Positions 8,214 through 16,968 of a stretch of 64,000 bases of DNA are shown piece after piece (position 1 is the first letter of the stretch; the number at the start of each line of letters is the position of its first letter). Made by a program: the position numbers and the translations under genes. The notes below the pieces were generated by a model that was given only the letters and a program-made list of their open reading frames with translations, was not told where the DNA came from and searched no databases. Source of the stretch: JAENVT01 sp963773085 (GTDB lineage Bacteria > Actinomycetota > Acidimicrobiia > Acidimicrobiales > Ilumatobacteraceae); assembly GCA_963773085.1 (NCBI GenBank), contig CAVYZS010000011.1, positions 434,001 to 498,000 on the forward strand, in the 5' to 3' direction.

Positions 8214-9569
8214 ATGCTGCATCTGTACGACACGGCGACTCGACAGGTACGTGAACTCGCCATCCGCGAGCCCGGCACGGTCAGCATCTATCTGTGCGGC
8301 CCGACGGTGTACGGCCCGCCACACCTCGGCCACGGTCGAGCAACGTTGGTGTACGACGTGTTGCGCCGCTACCTCGAGTGGACAGGACTGCGCGTCCGAC
8401 TCGTCAGCAACATCACCGACATCGACGACGCGATCATCAACCGAGCCAACAACGAGAACAGGCCGTGGCAGGAGATCACGACGAAGTGCGAGTCGGTCTG
8501 GTTCGAGGCGATGGACAAGCTGGGAGTGCAACGACCCACCGACGTGCCCCACGCCACGGCGTACGTCGAGCAGATGGTCACGATGATCGGACAGTTGGTG
8601 GAGATAGGCCGCGGCTACACCACCGACGATGGTGTCTACCTCAGCGTCGAGTCGGTCGAGGACTACGGATTGCTCGTCAACCAGCATCTGTCCGACATGA
8701 TCGAAGGCGGCGGCGACCGCGAGGTGTATGGCTCCGAGAACAAGCGTCATCCGGCCGACTTCGTACTCTGGAAGCTGGCCAAGCCCGGCGAGCCGTCGTG
8801 GCCGTCGCCGTGGGGGGATGGCCGGCCGGGCTGGCACAGCGAGTGCGTGGTGATGAGCCTCGACCTACTCGGTGAGGGTTTCGATCTCCATTGTGGTGGC
8901 ATGGATCTCAAGTTCCCGCACCACGAGAACGAGCGTGCCCAGGCTGTCGCACTGGGCAAACGGTTTGCCAACCATTGGATGCACAACGGCTTCGTCGTCG
9001 ACGCCGAGGGCGAGAAGATGTCGAAGAGCCTGGGCAACGTCGCCAACCTCCTCGACCTGATGCAGCACTACGACCCGCGCGCCTATCGCATGCTGCTGTT
9101 GCAGTCGCATTACCGCGGTCCCGTGGCGGTCGGCCAGGACAACATCGATGCCTCGGTCAATGCCCTTGCCGGGCTCGATTCGTTTGCCTCGCGTACGTCG
9201 GCGGTGGTCGCCGCCGAGCCCGACGGCGACGTGTTGGCGCGGTTTCGGGAGCGGATGGACGATGACCTCGACACCCCTGGGGCGACGGCGCTGTTGTTCG
9301 ACACCGTTCGCCGGGCGAACGCAGCAATCGATGCCGGTGACCCCACCGCGCCGTCGCTCGTCGCCGCCGTGCACGAGATCTGCACGGCGTTCGGGTTGGT
9401 GCTCAACGCCGGCGGCGACGTGCCGGAGGATGCTGCCGTCAAGGCAGCGCAGCTCGATGCGGCGCGCCTCGCCAAGGACTTCGCAACTGCCGACGCAATC
9501 CGCGCTGAACTTCAGGCTGCCGGCTGGACGGTCGAGACCACCAAGGCCGGCACCACCCTCCGCCACTGA
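8214..9569 (+). CDS. cysS: Cysteinyl-tRNA synthetase
   Basis: This class I synthetase has 451 residues. It has YLCGPTVYGPPHLGH (zinc-binding Cys at 28, HIGH-like HLGH at 37-40), WHSECVVMS, LDLHCGGMDLKFPHHENE-type zinc ligands and EKMSKSLGN (about 266-274). The C-terminal region (DAARLAKDFATADAIRAEL) is the DALR/anticodon domain. That domain, and the absence of mycothiol-ligase-type motifs, argue for CysS rather than the shorter paralogue MshC. It lies 11 nt after SUMT, so it may be read from the cys operon promoter, which would link cysteine synthesis to its use in translation. Confidence 0.94.
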   Translation: MLHLYDTATRQVRELAIREPGTVSIYLCGPTVYGPPHLGHGRATLVYDVLRRYLEWTGLRVRLVSNITDIDDAIINRANNENRPWQEITTKCESVWFEAMDKLGVQRPTDVPHATAYVEQMVTMIGQLVEIGRGYTTDDGVYLSVESVEDYGLLVNQHLSDMIEGGGDREVYGSENKRHPADFVLWKLAKPGEPSWPSPWGDGRPGWHSECVVMSLDLLGEGFDLHCGGMDLKFPHHENERAQAVALGKRFANHWMHNGFVVDAEGEKMSKSLGNVANLLDLMQHYDPRAYRMLLLQSHYRGPVAVGQDNIDASVNALAGLDSFASRTSAVVAAEPDGDVLARFRERMDDDLDTPGATALLFDTVRRANAAIDAGDPTAPSLVAAVHEICTAFGLVLNAGGDVPEDAAVKAAQLDAARLAKDFATADAIRAELQAAGWTVETTKAGTTLRH

Positions 9570-9581
9570 CGCGGCCGCTGT

Positions 9582-10556
9582 TCAGTCCATGGACGACATC
9601 GATGGCACGGCGGGCATGTCCACGTCGCTGCTGATCTGCAACGCTGTCGCGATGAACGCTTCGGCGGCGCGCGACTGCAGGCGATCCCGACGCCAGATGA
9701 TCCCGATTTGCCGCTCCAGGCTAATGTTGAGCCCGCGGATTGCGACGTTGGCATCGGGGATCGATCGCTCGATAGTGAGAAGCGGCACGATGGCAACGCC
9801 CAGTCCGATCGCTACGAGTCGCTGAGTCGTGAGGTTGTCGTCGCTGCGGAACACGATGTCTGGTTCGACACCGACCCGTTCGAGGGCGCGGGCGGTGCGC
9901 ACCGCGCAGGAGTCGTCGATCGGCATCGAGATCATTCGCTCTCCGGCGAGATCGGCGAGGTCGACTGTGTCTACCTGTGCCAGGCGATGACCGGGTGTGG
10001 TGATCAGTACCTCGGGATCCCGGATGAGTTGGACCATTGCGTGTGACGACTCGTCGATCACTGCCAGGTCGGCAAAGGCGAGATCCGCTTGGCCGCTACG
10101 GATCAGCGCCTCGAGTTGAGCGCCGACCGGTTCGTTGCGCAGTTCGACGTTGATGTCCGGCCAATCCGTGCGGAACCGGGCAAGCGTCGGAGGCAGCAGT
10201 CTGGCGCTGGCCGACTGAAAGGTTCCGACCCGCAGAACGCCGGCCTCACCTGCAGCCATCGCATCGAGGTCGGCCTTCGCCGCGGCAAGGCGGGCGACGA
10301 TATGGCCGGCGTGTTCGAGCATGACCTTGCCGGCCTCGGTGAGCGACACCGATCGCGGTCCGCCCGGACGCTCGACGAGACGATGGCCGACGGCCCGTTC
10401 GAGGGTGGAGATCTGCTGGGAGATGGCGCTCTGGGCGTAACCGAGGCGGGCGGCTGCCTGTGAGAACGAGCCGGTCTGGGCCACGGCTTCCAGGGCCACC
10501 ATGTGGCGAACCTCGACCCCGACCGGTAAATCGAATTCAGAGATTGATTTCTGCAT
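9582..10556 (-). CDS. LysR-family transcriptional regulator
   Basis: The 324-residue protein has an N-terminal winged HTH (about 18-77: FSQAAARLGYAQSAISQQISTLE) and a two-lobed periplasmic-binding-like effector domain (about 105-300: GVLRVGTFQSASARLLPP). The family binds T-N11-A boxes upstream of divergently transcribed targets and responds to a small ligand. The gene is divergent from a small lipoprotein-like gene and an MFS transporter, with a matching box at 10563-10581 in the shared spacer, so it probably controls them and itself. ATG 10556 is used; the ligand is unknown. Confidence 0.92.
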   Translation of the reverse strand: MQKSISEFDLPVGVEVRHMVALEAVAQTGSFSQAAARLGYAQSAISQQISTLERAVGHRLVERPGGPRSVSLTEAGKVMLEHAGHIVARLAAAKADLDAMAAGEAGVLRVGTFQSASARLLPPTLARFRTDWPDINVELRNEPVGAQLEALIRSGQADLAFADLAVIDESSHAMVQLIRDPEVLITTPGHRLAQVDTVDLADLAGERMISMPIDDSCAVRTARALERVGVEPDIVFRSDDNLTTQRLVAIGLGVAIVPLLTIERSIPDANVAIRGLNISLERQIGIIWRRDRLQSRAAEAFIATALQISSDVDMPAVPSMSSMD

Positions 10557-10562
10557 ATATAT

Positions 10563-10604
10563 CGATTTCTCTTATTGATCGAGTAGGACGATACTAAATA
10601 TAAC
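10563..10604 (+). promoter_or_regulatory. LysR-type operator (CGAT-N11-ATCG) and promoter of the divergent unit
   Basis: CGAT (10563-10566), 11 nt, then ATCG (10578-10581) is a textbook T-N11-A LysR box with dyad symmetry. It lies 7 bp upstream of the LysR start. On the plus strand TTGATC (10575-10580), an 18-nt spacer and TATAAC (10599-10604) make a promoter for the downstream genes. The box overlaps its -35 element, consistent with ligand-dependent control. The spacer is far more AT-rich than the flanks. Confidence 0.6.
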
Positions 10605-10627
10605 TTCAATTCAAGGAGGTGATCATC

Positions 10628-10744
10628 ATGGCAGGTTTGATCCTGATCGCATTGCTCGCAGGATGCGCGTTGGCGCCGCGGTACGGCGCCGATTCCCGCC
10701 CAGGTTTCTCCGGTCGCCCCGACTGGCGCAACCGCGTCGCCTGA
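10628..10744 (+). CDS. 38-residue lipoprotein-like / single-pass membrane peptide
   Basis: ATG 10628 follows AAGGAGGTGAT (10613-10623), a full-length consensus Shine-Dalgarno with 8 nt between its core and the ATG. The peptide is MAGLILIALLAGCALAPR, then a polar tail ending DWRNRVA. Residues 3-17 are hydrophobic, and LLAGC resembles a lipobox (L-A-G-C), so it could be an acylated peptide or a small integral membrane protein. It is the first gene after the LysR-controlled promoter, 47 nt ahead of an MFS transporter, and could be a small accessory subunit of it or a leader cistron. I recognise no family. The strong ribosome binding site and plausible protein features support a real gene. Confidence 0.6.
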   Translation: MAGLILIALLAGCALAPRYGADSRPGFSGRPDWRNRVA

Positions 10745-10791
10745 CCCGCGTTTGCCACTGATCGGCGCCAGATCCGATAAAACGGGGGGTC

Positions 10792-12000
10792 GTGGCAAAG
10801 CGAGAGCGCACTCCGGTGCCCAAGGGGTTCTGGACGATCTGGACCACGGTGGCGCTCGACCTCATCGGTTTCGGGATCATCGTGCCGATCCTTGGTCGGT
10901 ACGCCGAGCGTTTCGGGGCATCGGGCCTCACCGTCGGCTTGCTGTTCGCCTCCTTCTCGCTCGCCCAACTGGTGTGTGCGCCGCTCCTCGGACGGTTGTC
11001 GGATCGCATCGGTCGCAAACCGGTCATCGTGATCTCCTTGATCGGAACCGCGGTCGGCAGCTTCATCACCGGCGCTGCAGGTGCGTTGTGGGTCTTGTTC
11101 GCCGGACGCATCATCGATGGCGCGTCGGGCGGCAGCCTGGCGGTGGCCCAGGCAGCAGTGGGCGACATCGCGTCCGAGGCCGAGCGCCCGCGCCTCATCG
11201 GCTTGCTCGGTGCGGCATTCGGCGTCGGTTTCGTGCTCGGGCCGGCCATCGGAGGTCTTGCCGCGCTCGGAGGGCCGCATGTGCCGTTCTACGTCGCCGG
11301 TGTCCTGGCCACGATCAACGCCATCGCCGCGATAGTCCGCCTGCCCGAGACCCGCCACCCTGGCGCTCGGGCCCGCAGCGGTGGTTTCAGCATGCCCAAC
11401 TCGCCTGTGCTGCGCCACCTCGCCCTCGTCGGTTTCATCACCGTCGTGGCGTTCGCCGCCTTCGAGGCCACATTTGCGTTGTTCGGGGACCGTCGCTTCG
11501 GTCTGACCGAGGCTTCGATCGCGGCTGTCTTCCTCGGCATCGGCTTGGTGCTGGTCGTGATCCAGGGTGGCGCCTACGGGCGGTTGGTCGAACGATTCGG
11601 GACCGAGCGCCTGCTCGCGGCCGGTCTCACCATGCTCGTCGCCGGACTGGCAGTCACGGCCGTCGCCAAAGTGTGGCCGGTGCTGATCATCGCTCTGCTG
11701 CTGCTCTCGGTGGGTCAGGGCTGCGCGTCACCGTCGATCACGTCGCTGGTCACCCAGCATGCTCCTCCCGATCACCGCGGCGAGGCATTGGGTTTTCAGC
11801 AGTCGGCGAACGCAATGGGTCGTGTCGTCGGCCCACCAATTGCCGGCGCGTTGTTCGACCGCGTCGGCATCTGGAGCCCGTACGTTGCCGGGTCGCTGCT
11901 GAGCGTCGTCTCGCTGACGCTGCTGGTGGGTTGGGGCCTCCATCGGCAGATGTCAGCGATTTCCGCTGCTGGCTGCGAGAATGTCGGGATCAATGACTGA
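10792..12000 (+). CDS. MFS transporter, TetA/drug-efflux-like
   Basis: The 402-residue protein has about 12 predicted membrane spans. Between helices 2 and 3 is the major-facilitator motif A, GRLSDRIGRKPVI (about residues 66-78). Its start IWTTVALDLIGFGIIVPIL and later VLGPAIGGLAA resemble the TetA/Bcr-like proton-coupled efflux group. The substrate is unknown. Start: GTG 10792. It appears to be cotranscribed with the small peptide gene and with the acyltransferase, whose ATG (11993) lies within its last codons. The LysR protein encoded upstream is the likely regulator. Confidence 0.88.
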   Translation: MAKRERTPVPKGFWTIWTTVALDLIGFGIIVPILGRYAERFGASGLTVGLLFASFSLAQLVCAPLLGRLSDRIGRKPVIVISLIGTAVGSFITGAAGALWVLFAGRIIDGASGGSLAVAQAAVGDIASEAERPRLIGLLGAAFGVGFVLGPAIGGLAALGGPHVPFYVAGVLATINAIAAIVRLPETRHPGARARSGGFSMPNSPVLRHLALVGFITVVAFAAFEATFALFGDRRFGLTEASIAAVFLGIGLVLVVIQGGAYGRLVERFGTERLLAAGLTMLVAGLAVTAVAKVWPVLIIALLLLSVGQGCASPSITSLVTQHAPPDHRGEALGFQQSANAMGRVVGPPIAGALFDRVGIWSPYVAGSLLSVVSLTLLVGWGLHRQMSAISAAGCENVGIND

Positions 12001-14143
12001 CATGCTCGAACATCGCGCCCTCGATCGGCTTGCCGACCTCGAAGCCCGTTGGCTCTCGGATTCGCGGCCGACCCGCCGCGACCCGACGCCGATGGGCTAC
12101 CAGCCGGGGCTCGACGGGCTGCGAGCCATCTCCGTCGTCGCGGTCATCCTCTACCACGCCGGGTTCGGGTGGATGCACGGGGGTTTCCTCGGTGTCGAGG
12201 TCTTCTTCGTCGTCTCCGGATACCTCATCACGTCGCTGTTGTTGGAGGAGAAGGAGAACACCGGGGGCGTGCGCCTGTCGCAGTTCTGGTTGCGTCGTGC
12301 CCGCCGACTGTTGCCGGCCCTGTTCGCCGTGCTGATCACGGTCGGCGTGTGGGTCGCGTTGTTCGGCACGACCCAGCAGCAGTCCGACATGCACCGTGAC
12401 TACCTGCCGGGCATCTTCTACTTCGCCAACTGGGGCCAGATCTTCGGCGGCGCGCAGTACTTCGGCAACTTCTCGCCGCTGCGTCACCTGTGGAGCCTGG
12501 CGGTCGAAGAACAGTGGTACCTGTTGTGGCCGATCGCGTTCGTGCTGTTGACACGCGGCAACCGTCGAACGGGTGACAGGGGGCGATCGATCCTGGCCCT
12601 CGCCGGAGTGGTGATGGTGCTCACCTGGTGGCTAGCCGGCCCGGGCGCGCTGACCTCGGACCGAACCAACTTCTTGTACCTCTCGACCTTGACGCGATCG
12701 AGTGGGTTGCTGCTCGGTGCGGGTGCTGCGTTCCTATGGCGACCGTGGAAGGCGAGGTCCGCGGCGTCGAGTCGTGCCGGTGCCCTGTTGAGCGTTGCCG
12801 GCTTCGCTGCGGCGATACTGCTGGTCTTCGCCTTCACCTCGACCCACCTCACCGACCGCTCGATCTATCGCTGGCAGCTGGCGACGGTCTCGGTGCTGTC
12901 TCTCGTCGCGATCGCAGTGGTCGTGCACCCGGCCGCATCCGTGGCACGGTCGTTCTTCGGGTCACCATGGCTTGTCGCTCTCGGCAAACGGTCATACGGC
13001 CTCTACCTGTGGAGCTGGCCGATCATGGTGATCTGCGGCGCCTATGTCGGGTCGTGGAACCGGTTCATCATGGCGATGTCGCTGACCATCGTCGTCGCCG
13101 AGTTCTCGTATCTCTACATAGAGACACCGATACGCAAGGGAGCCTTGCGCCGATGGTTCGCCCAAACCCGTGACAGGGACTGGTCGACACGCACCATCGC
13201 CATCGGCACGGTCGCCAGCGTGTTGGTGATCTCGCTCGCAACATTCTTCGTCCGAGTCGAACGATTCGATCGAGCCGCGGGTGGCGCTGAGGTCGCTATC
13301 GACGTCTCCAAGATGCAATCGCCGGTGACTGTTGCCTTGGCATCATCCGGTGCCGTAGCCGCAACAACTGGTGCACCCACGGCGAGTACCACACCGGCGA
13401 TCGCCGCTGCAGCGCCGAGCCTCGCCCCGTCAACCGTCGCCGCCGCGCCACCCGTGCAACCCGCCGGACCCGCCCGCCTGGTGATCGTCGGCGATTCCCA
13501 GGCCCATTCGTTGGCGATCAACCTTCCGTCCGGCATCGAGAGCGCCTTCGCCATCACCGATGGCTCGGTCGAGGGTTGCAGCGTGTACGACGACGGCACG
13601 GTTCGCTCGACGCGCAACGGCTTCAATCGATCGTTCGCCGATTGCGGGGGCTGGGCTGACAAGTGGGCGAAGGCGGCCGGCAAGGGTCATGCCCAGCTTG
13701 CCCTCGTGGTGCTCGGCGCGTGGGATGTGTTCGATGTCGAAGTCGATGGTCAGCGGATTCCCTTCAACACCCCCGCAGCCGATCGCCGGTTCACCGAGAA
13801 CCTCGGCATCGGCATCGCCGCGCTTCGTGCCTCTGGAACAAAGGTGGCGCTGCTCGAGGTGCCATGCATGCGGCCCAAGGACGTCAAGGGTGCGGGAGTC
13901 CCGGCCCTCCCCGAGCGTGCCGACGACGGTCGAGTTGCCCATTTGAACCAGCTGCTCCGCCAAGTCGCGGCGGCCGATCCTGCCCAAGTCTCGTTCGTCA
14001 GCGGTCCCGCCGAATGGTGTGCGGACCAGGCGATCGCTACCGACCTCGGCTATCGCTGGGATGGGGTGCACGTGTACAAGCCCGGGGCCAAGATGATCTA
14101 CGAAGCGATCGCTCCGGCGTTGCTGGCCATACCGCGATCCTGA
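11993..14143 (+). CDS. OafA-type membrane O-acyltransferase with C-terminal SGNH domain
   Basis: The 716-residue protein starts with the acyltransferase-3 domain: YQPGLDGLRAISVVAVILYH (about 36-55), the FFVVSGYLIT motif and HLWSLAVEEQWYLLWP, within about 10-11 membrane spans (to about 395). After a low-complexity Ala/Thr/Pro linker (about 440-490) comes an SGNH hydrolase-like domain with VIVGDSQAHSL (block I) and DGVHVYKPGAK (block V, Asp/His). Such OafA-SGNH fusions transfer acetyl or other acyl groups to cell-surface polysaccharides. Start ATG 11993 overlaps the MFS stop; ATGs at 11981 and 12002 are in frame. Confidence 0.88.
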   Translation: MTDMLEHRALDRLADLEARWLSDSRPTRRDPTPMGYQPGLDGLRAISVVAVILYHAGFGWMHGGFLGVEVFFVVSGYLITSLLLEEKENTGGVRLSQFWLRRARRLLPALFAVLITVGVWVALFGTTQQQSDMHRDYLPGIFYFANWGQIFGGAQYFGNFSPLRHLWSLAVEEQWYLLWPIAFVLLTRGNRRTGDRGRSILALAGVVMVLTWWLAGPGALTSDRTNFLYLSTLTRSSGLLLGAGAAFLWRPWKARSAASSRAGALLSVAGFAAAILLVFAFTSTHLTDRSIYRWQLATVSVLSLVAIAVVVHPAASVARSFFGSPWLVALGKRSYGLYLWSWPIMVICGAYVGSWNRFIMAMSLTIVVAEFSYLYIETPIRKGALRRWFAQTRDRDWSTRTIAIGTVASVLVISLATFFVRVERFDRAAGGAEVAIDVSKMQSPVTVALASSGAVAATTGAPTASTTPAIAAAAPSLAPSTVAAAPPVQPAGPARLVIVGDSQAHSLAINLPSGIESAFAITDGSVEGCSVYDDGTVRSTRNGFNRSFADCGGWADKWAKAAGKGHAQLALVVLGAWDVFDVEVDGQRIPFNTPAADRRFTENLGIGIAALRASGTKVALLEVPCMRPKDVKGAGVPALPERADDGRVAHLNQLLRQVAAADPAQVSFVSGPAEWCADQAIATDLGYRWDGVHVYKPGAKMIYEAIAPALLAIPRS

Positions 14144-14161
14144 GGGAACGTCAGTTAGCAC

Positions 14162-14206
14162 TTGACATCCGGTGGTTACCCGGCGGTATAGTTACCCGAA
14201 GGTAAC
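14162..14206 (+). promoter_or_regulatory. Promoter and 16-bp palindromic operator of the acyl-CoA dehydrogenase
   Basis: TTGACA (14162-14167), a 19-nt spacer and TATAGT (14187-14192) form the promoter. GTTACC-CGAA-GGTAAC (14191-14206) is a perfect palindrome overlapping the -10 box and the expected start site. A further GTTACC half-site sits at 14175-14180 inside the spacer, 16 bp from the equivalent base of the first arm. The arrangement fits repression, for example by a TetR-type fatty-acid regulator. No such regulator gene is adjacent. Confidence 0.6.
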
Positions 14207-14226
14207 ATCGCGGAACGGGAGCGGAC

Positions 14227-15435
14227 ATGGCTGACTTTGCCCTCAACGAAGACCAATTGCAGATCCAGAAGTGGGTCCACGATTTCGCCGAGGATGTGAT
14301 CCGCCCCGCTGGTCACGAGTGGGACGAGCGCGAGGAGTTCCCGTACCCGATCGTTCAGCAGGCGGCCGAGATCGGACTGTACGGGTGGGAGTTCTTGATG
14401 AACTCGTTCACCGACCCCACCGGTCTCACGTTGCCGGTGGCCATCGAGGAGCTCTTCTGGGGCGATGCCGGTATCGGCATGGCGATCATGGGCACGGCTC
14501 TCGCCGCCGCTGGGATCAGTGGGAATGGCACTCCTGAGCAGGTGATGGAGTGGGTTCCGCAGTGCTACGGCGATGCTCACAAGCTTCAGCTCGGCGCATT
14601 TTGCGTCAGCGAACCCGACGCCGGCTCCGATGTGTCGTCGCTGCGCACCCGCGCCGTGTACGACGAAGCCAACGATGAGTGGGTGCTGAACGGCACCAAG
14701 GCCTGGATCACCAACGGCGGTATCGCCGACGTGCACGTGGTCGTCGCCGCAGTCGATCCGGCCCTGAAAGGCCGAGGGCAGGCGTCCTTCATCGTCCCGC
14801 CCGGCACGAAAGGCCTCAGTATGGGCCAGAAGTACAAGAAGCACGGGATCAGGGCGTCGCACACTGCCGAGGTCGTGCTCGATGACTGCCGGGTCCCCGG
14901 TAGCTGCCTGTTGGGTGGCAAGGAGAAGCTCGACGCCAAGTTGGCGCGAGCGCGCGAGATGGGCCACAGCGGCGAGAAGCAGCCGGCGATGACCACCTTC
15001 GAGGCCACCCGCCCAGCGGTTGGTGCGCAGGCGCTCGGCATCGCCCGGGCCGCCTACGAGTTCGCGCTCGACTACGCCAAGGAACGCAAGGCGTTCGGCA
15101 AGCCGATCGTCATGCACCAGGCGATTGCGTTCAAGCTGGCCAACATGGCAGTGGAGATCGATGCCGCCCGCTTGCTGATCTGGCGCGCAGCGTGGCTGGC
15201 CCGCAATGGCGGGTTCCAGAACGGAGAGGGCTCGATGAGCAAGTACAAGGCCTCGGAGGTTGCCGTTCGCGTGACCGAAGATGCAATTCAGATCCTTGGT
15301 GGTAATGGCTACACCCGGGATTATCCGGTCGAGCGCTGGCACCGCGATGCCAAGATTCACACGATCTTCGAAGGCACGAGCGAGATCCAACAGCTGGTGA
15401 TCGCCCGGGCCATATCTGGCCTGCGTGTCGAGTAG
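14227..15435 (+). CDS. Acyl-CoA dehydrogenase
   Basis: The 402-residue flavoprotein has the full ACAD fold. It has LGAFCVSEPDAGSDVSSLRTRA (signature 1 region), GTKAWITNGG, KKHGIRASHTAEVVLDDCRVP and the C-terminal QILGGNGYTRDYPVERWHRDAKIHTIFEGTSEIQ block. The Glu of IFEGTSEIQ is the usual catalytic base of the short- and medium-chain enzymes. It would oxidise an acyl-CoA to the 2-enoyl-CoA, passing electrons to ETF; chain length cannot be read. It appears monocistronic behind its own operator. Confidence 0.93.
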   Translation: MADFALNEDQLQIQKWVHDFAEDVIRPAGHEWDEREEFPYPIVQQAAEIGLYGWEFLMNSFTDPTGLTLPVAIEELFWGDAGIGMAIMGTALAAAGISGNGTPEQVMEWVPQCYGDAHKLQLGAFCVSEPDAGSDVSSLRTRAVYDEANDEWVLNGTKAWITNGGIADVHVVVAAVDPALKGRGQASFIVPPGTKGLSMGQKYKKHGIRASHTAEVVLDDCRVPGSCLLGGKEKLDAKLARAREMGHSGEKQPAMTTFEATRPAVGAQALGIARAAYEFALDYAKERKAFGKPIVMHQAIAFKLANMAVEIDAARLLIWRAAWLARNGGFQNGEGSMSKYKASEVAVRVTEDAIQILGGNGYTRDYPVERWHRDAKIHTIFEGTSEIQQLVIARAISGLRVE

Positions 15436-15468
15436 TTCTGGCGCTGTGCCAGCCAGACGCCGGTTGGC

Positions 15469-15633
15469 GTGTCGGCAACTGTCGCGATCGGCCAAGGCCA
15501 CGACGTCCGCACAGTCGCCGGCCGCCTCGGCCACGCCAACCCAGCGATGACGTTGCGTGTCTACGCCCACGCCTTTGCCGCCGCCGACCAAGCGGTCGCC
15601 ACCGGCCTCGGCGAGATCCGGCGTCGGTCCATC
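15469..15633 (+). pseudogene. Remnant of a tyrosine recombinase (C-terminal catalytic end only)
   Basis: About 55 codons from 15469 read HDVRTVAGRLGHANPAMTLR then VYAHAF, the end of a phage-type integrase. The LGH box and the nucleophile Tyr (codon 15562-15564) are visible, followed by the usual Ala-rich tail. The N-terminal arm and core-binding domains and the first catalytic Arg are missing, and upstream DNA goes directly into the acyl-CoA dehydrogenase stop. The frame runs on without a stop over the antisense of the next gene, which is not coding. This looks like debris of an old integration event next to the DUF4143 gene. Confidence 0.7.
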
Positions 15634-15702
15634 GCGTTTCTGTCCGAGTCGCACGACCTGGCGAGTTCGCGAAATCGGCGCTGCCCGGCGTGTGTCCGAC
15701 GG

Positions 15703-16959
15703 TCAGGGGCCGAGGGTGGCGGCGGGGATGACGACGACACCGTCAGGCCGGGTGTAGCCGTATCCGGTAGCGGTGACCACGGCGAGCGTCGCCGGTTCGC
15801 CGACCTTGGTCGTGTCGACCTTGCGAGCGAAGGTGAGCAGGTTGGCAGCAGCCATCTCGATGTCGGCCTGGCCGAGCTTCACCTCGAACGCCGCCCAGCG
15901 TCCGTCGCCGGCGGTGACGACCGCGTCGATCTCCAGATCGTCGGAGTCCCGGTAGTGCTGCACGGTGCCGTCCACGACGTCGGCGAACACTCGCAGGTCA
16001 CGCACGACGAGCGCTTCGAACAGGTACCCGAAGTAGTTCAGGTCGCCGAGCAGCTGGTGCGGTCCGGTGCGCAGCGCAGCAACAGCAACCGACGGATCGC
16101 AGAACTGCACCCGTGGCGAGGTGCGCAACCGGGCCCGCGAACGCAGATGTGACGACCATGCCTCCAACGGGTCGAGCAGCATCAGACGCTCCAGAGGTGC
16201 CAGGTAGTCGTACACCGTCGACCGTGCGATGTCAGAGTCGTCGGTGCTCGCGTCCTGTGCGACGCGGGTGACGACGTAGTCCATCCCGATGTTGCGGGCG
16301 AGCGCCTGCAGGACCCGCAGCGCAAGCCGGGGATGACGCCGGGCCGGGTCGATGTTGGGCAGGTCCACCTCGGTGATCGAGGTGACGTAGTCGATGTTCG
16401 CCCGCGCCGCAGCAGTGACCGTTCTCGTCAGGTTCAGCGGCCAACCACCACGCACGACCAGCTCGGCGTAGCGGGGCACGGTCACCTCGGTCGGTTTGGC
16501 GGTCGGCCGGTGTCCGTCGAGCAGCGCCGCCAACGACATCTCACCGGTCGAGTCGCCCGATTCGAACAGGCTCATCGGTCGCATCGTCAGACGGGCGAAG
16601 CGACCTGCGCCGCTGTGGCGGCGGGTGTCGTCGGGCGGGGTGGCGGAACCGGTGAGGATGTACAGCCCGGTGCCTTGGCGGCGGTCCACCTCGGCGCGGA
16701 CGTGGTTCCACACGCGAGTGGCGTCGAGCTGCCACTCGTCGACGAGCTGGGGTGGGTCACCGGACAGCACCAGGGTCGGGTCCACACCCAGCGCAGCGCG
16801 TGCCTGGTCGTCAGTGTCGAGGTAGACGCGGCTGGCGGCCTGCTGTTCGGCGGTGAACGTCTTCCCGCACGCCTTCGGGCCTTCGATCAGCACCGCTCCC
16901 GCGGACGTGAGCCGGTCGGCCAGCAAGGCGTCGACGACACGGGGACGATAGGTAACCAC
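15703..16959 (-). CDS. DUF4143-type AAA ATPase
   Basis: The 418-residue protein begins RPRVVDALLADRLTSAGAVL and has the Walker A IEGPKACGKTFTAEQQ (about 25-40) and Walker B-like QLVDEWQ. A C-terminal DUF4143/restriction-like domain (about 230-400) includes the FGYLFEALVVRDLRV, DSDDLEIDAVV and WAAFEVKLGQ segments. The last part resembles a PD-(D/E)xK core (D, ExK). Members are common in mobile or defence-like loci, but their function is mostly unknown. It sits between a recombinase remnant and a 23-bp-phased repeat array, so it was probably acquired by transfer. ATG 16959. Confidence 0.85.
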   Translation of the reverse strand: MVTYRPRVVDALLADRLTSAGAVLIEGPKACGKTFTAEQQAASRVYLDTDDQARAALGVDPTLVLSGDPPQLVDEWQLDATRVWNHVRAEVDRRQGTGLYILTGSATPPDDTRRHSGAGRFARLTMRPMSLFESGDSTGEMSLAALLDGHRPTAKPTEVTVPRYAELVVRGGWPLNLTRTVTAAARANIDYVTSITEVDLPNIDPARRHPRLALRVLQALARNIGMDYVVTRVAQDASTDDSDIARSTVYDYLAPLERLMLLDPLEAWSSHLRSRARLRTSPRVQFCDPSVAVAALRTGPHQLLGDLNYFGYLFEALVVRDLRVFADVVDGTVQHYRDSDDLEIDAVVTAGDGRWAAFEVKLGQADIEMAAANLLTFARKVDTTKVGEPATLAVVTATGYGYTRPDGVVVIPAATLGP

Positions 16960-16968
16960 TACGCCAGA

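Noticed and set aside
8214..9569. Mycothiol ligase MshC as an alternative to CysS
   Set aside because: The length (451 residues) and the C-terminal DALR/anticodon-type region fit CysS; MshC is shorter and lacks this end.
10606..11418. Minus-strand open frame opposite the MFS gene and small peptide
   Set aside because: Shadow of the transporter; hydrophilic low-complexity product with no domain, and it would run through the Shine-Dalgarno of the small gene.
15634..16152. Extension of the recombinase remnant frame across the DUF4143 gene
   Set aside because: Beyond about 15633 the frame lies antisense to the ATPase and shows no recombinase similarity.
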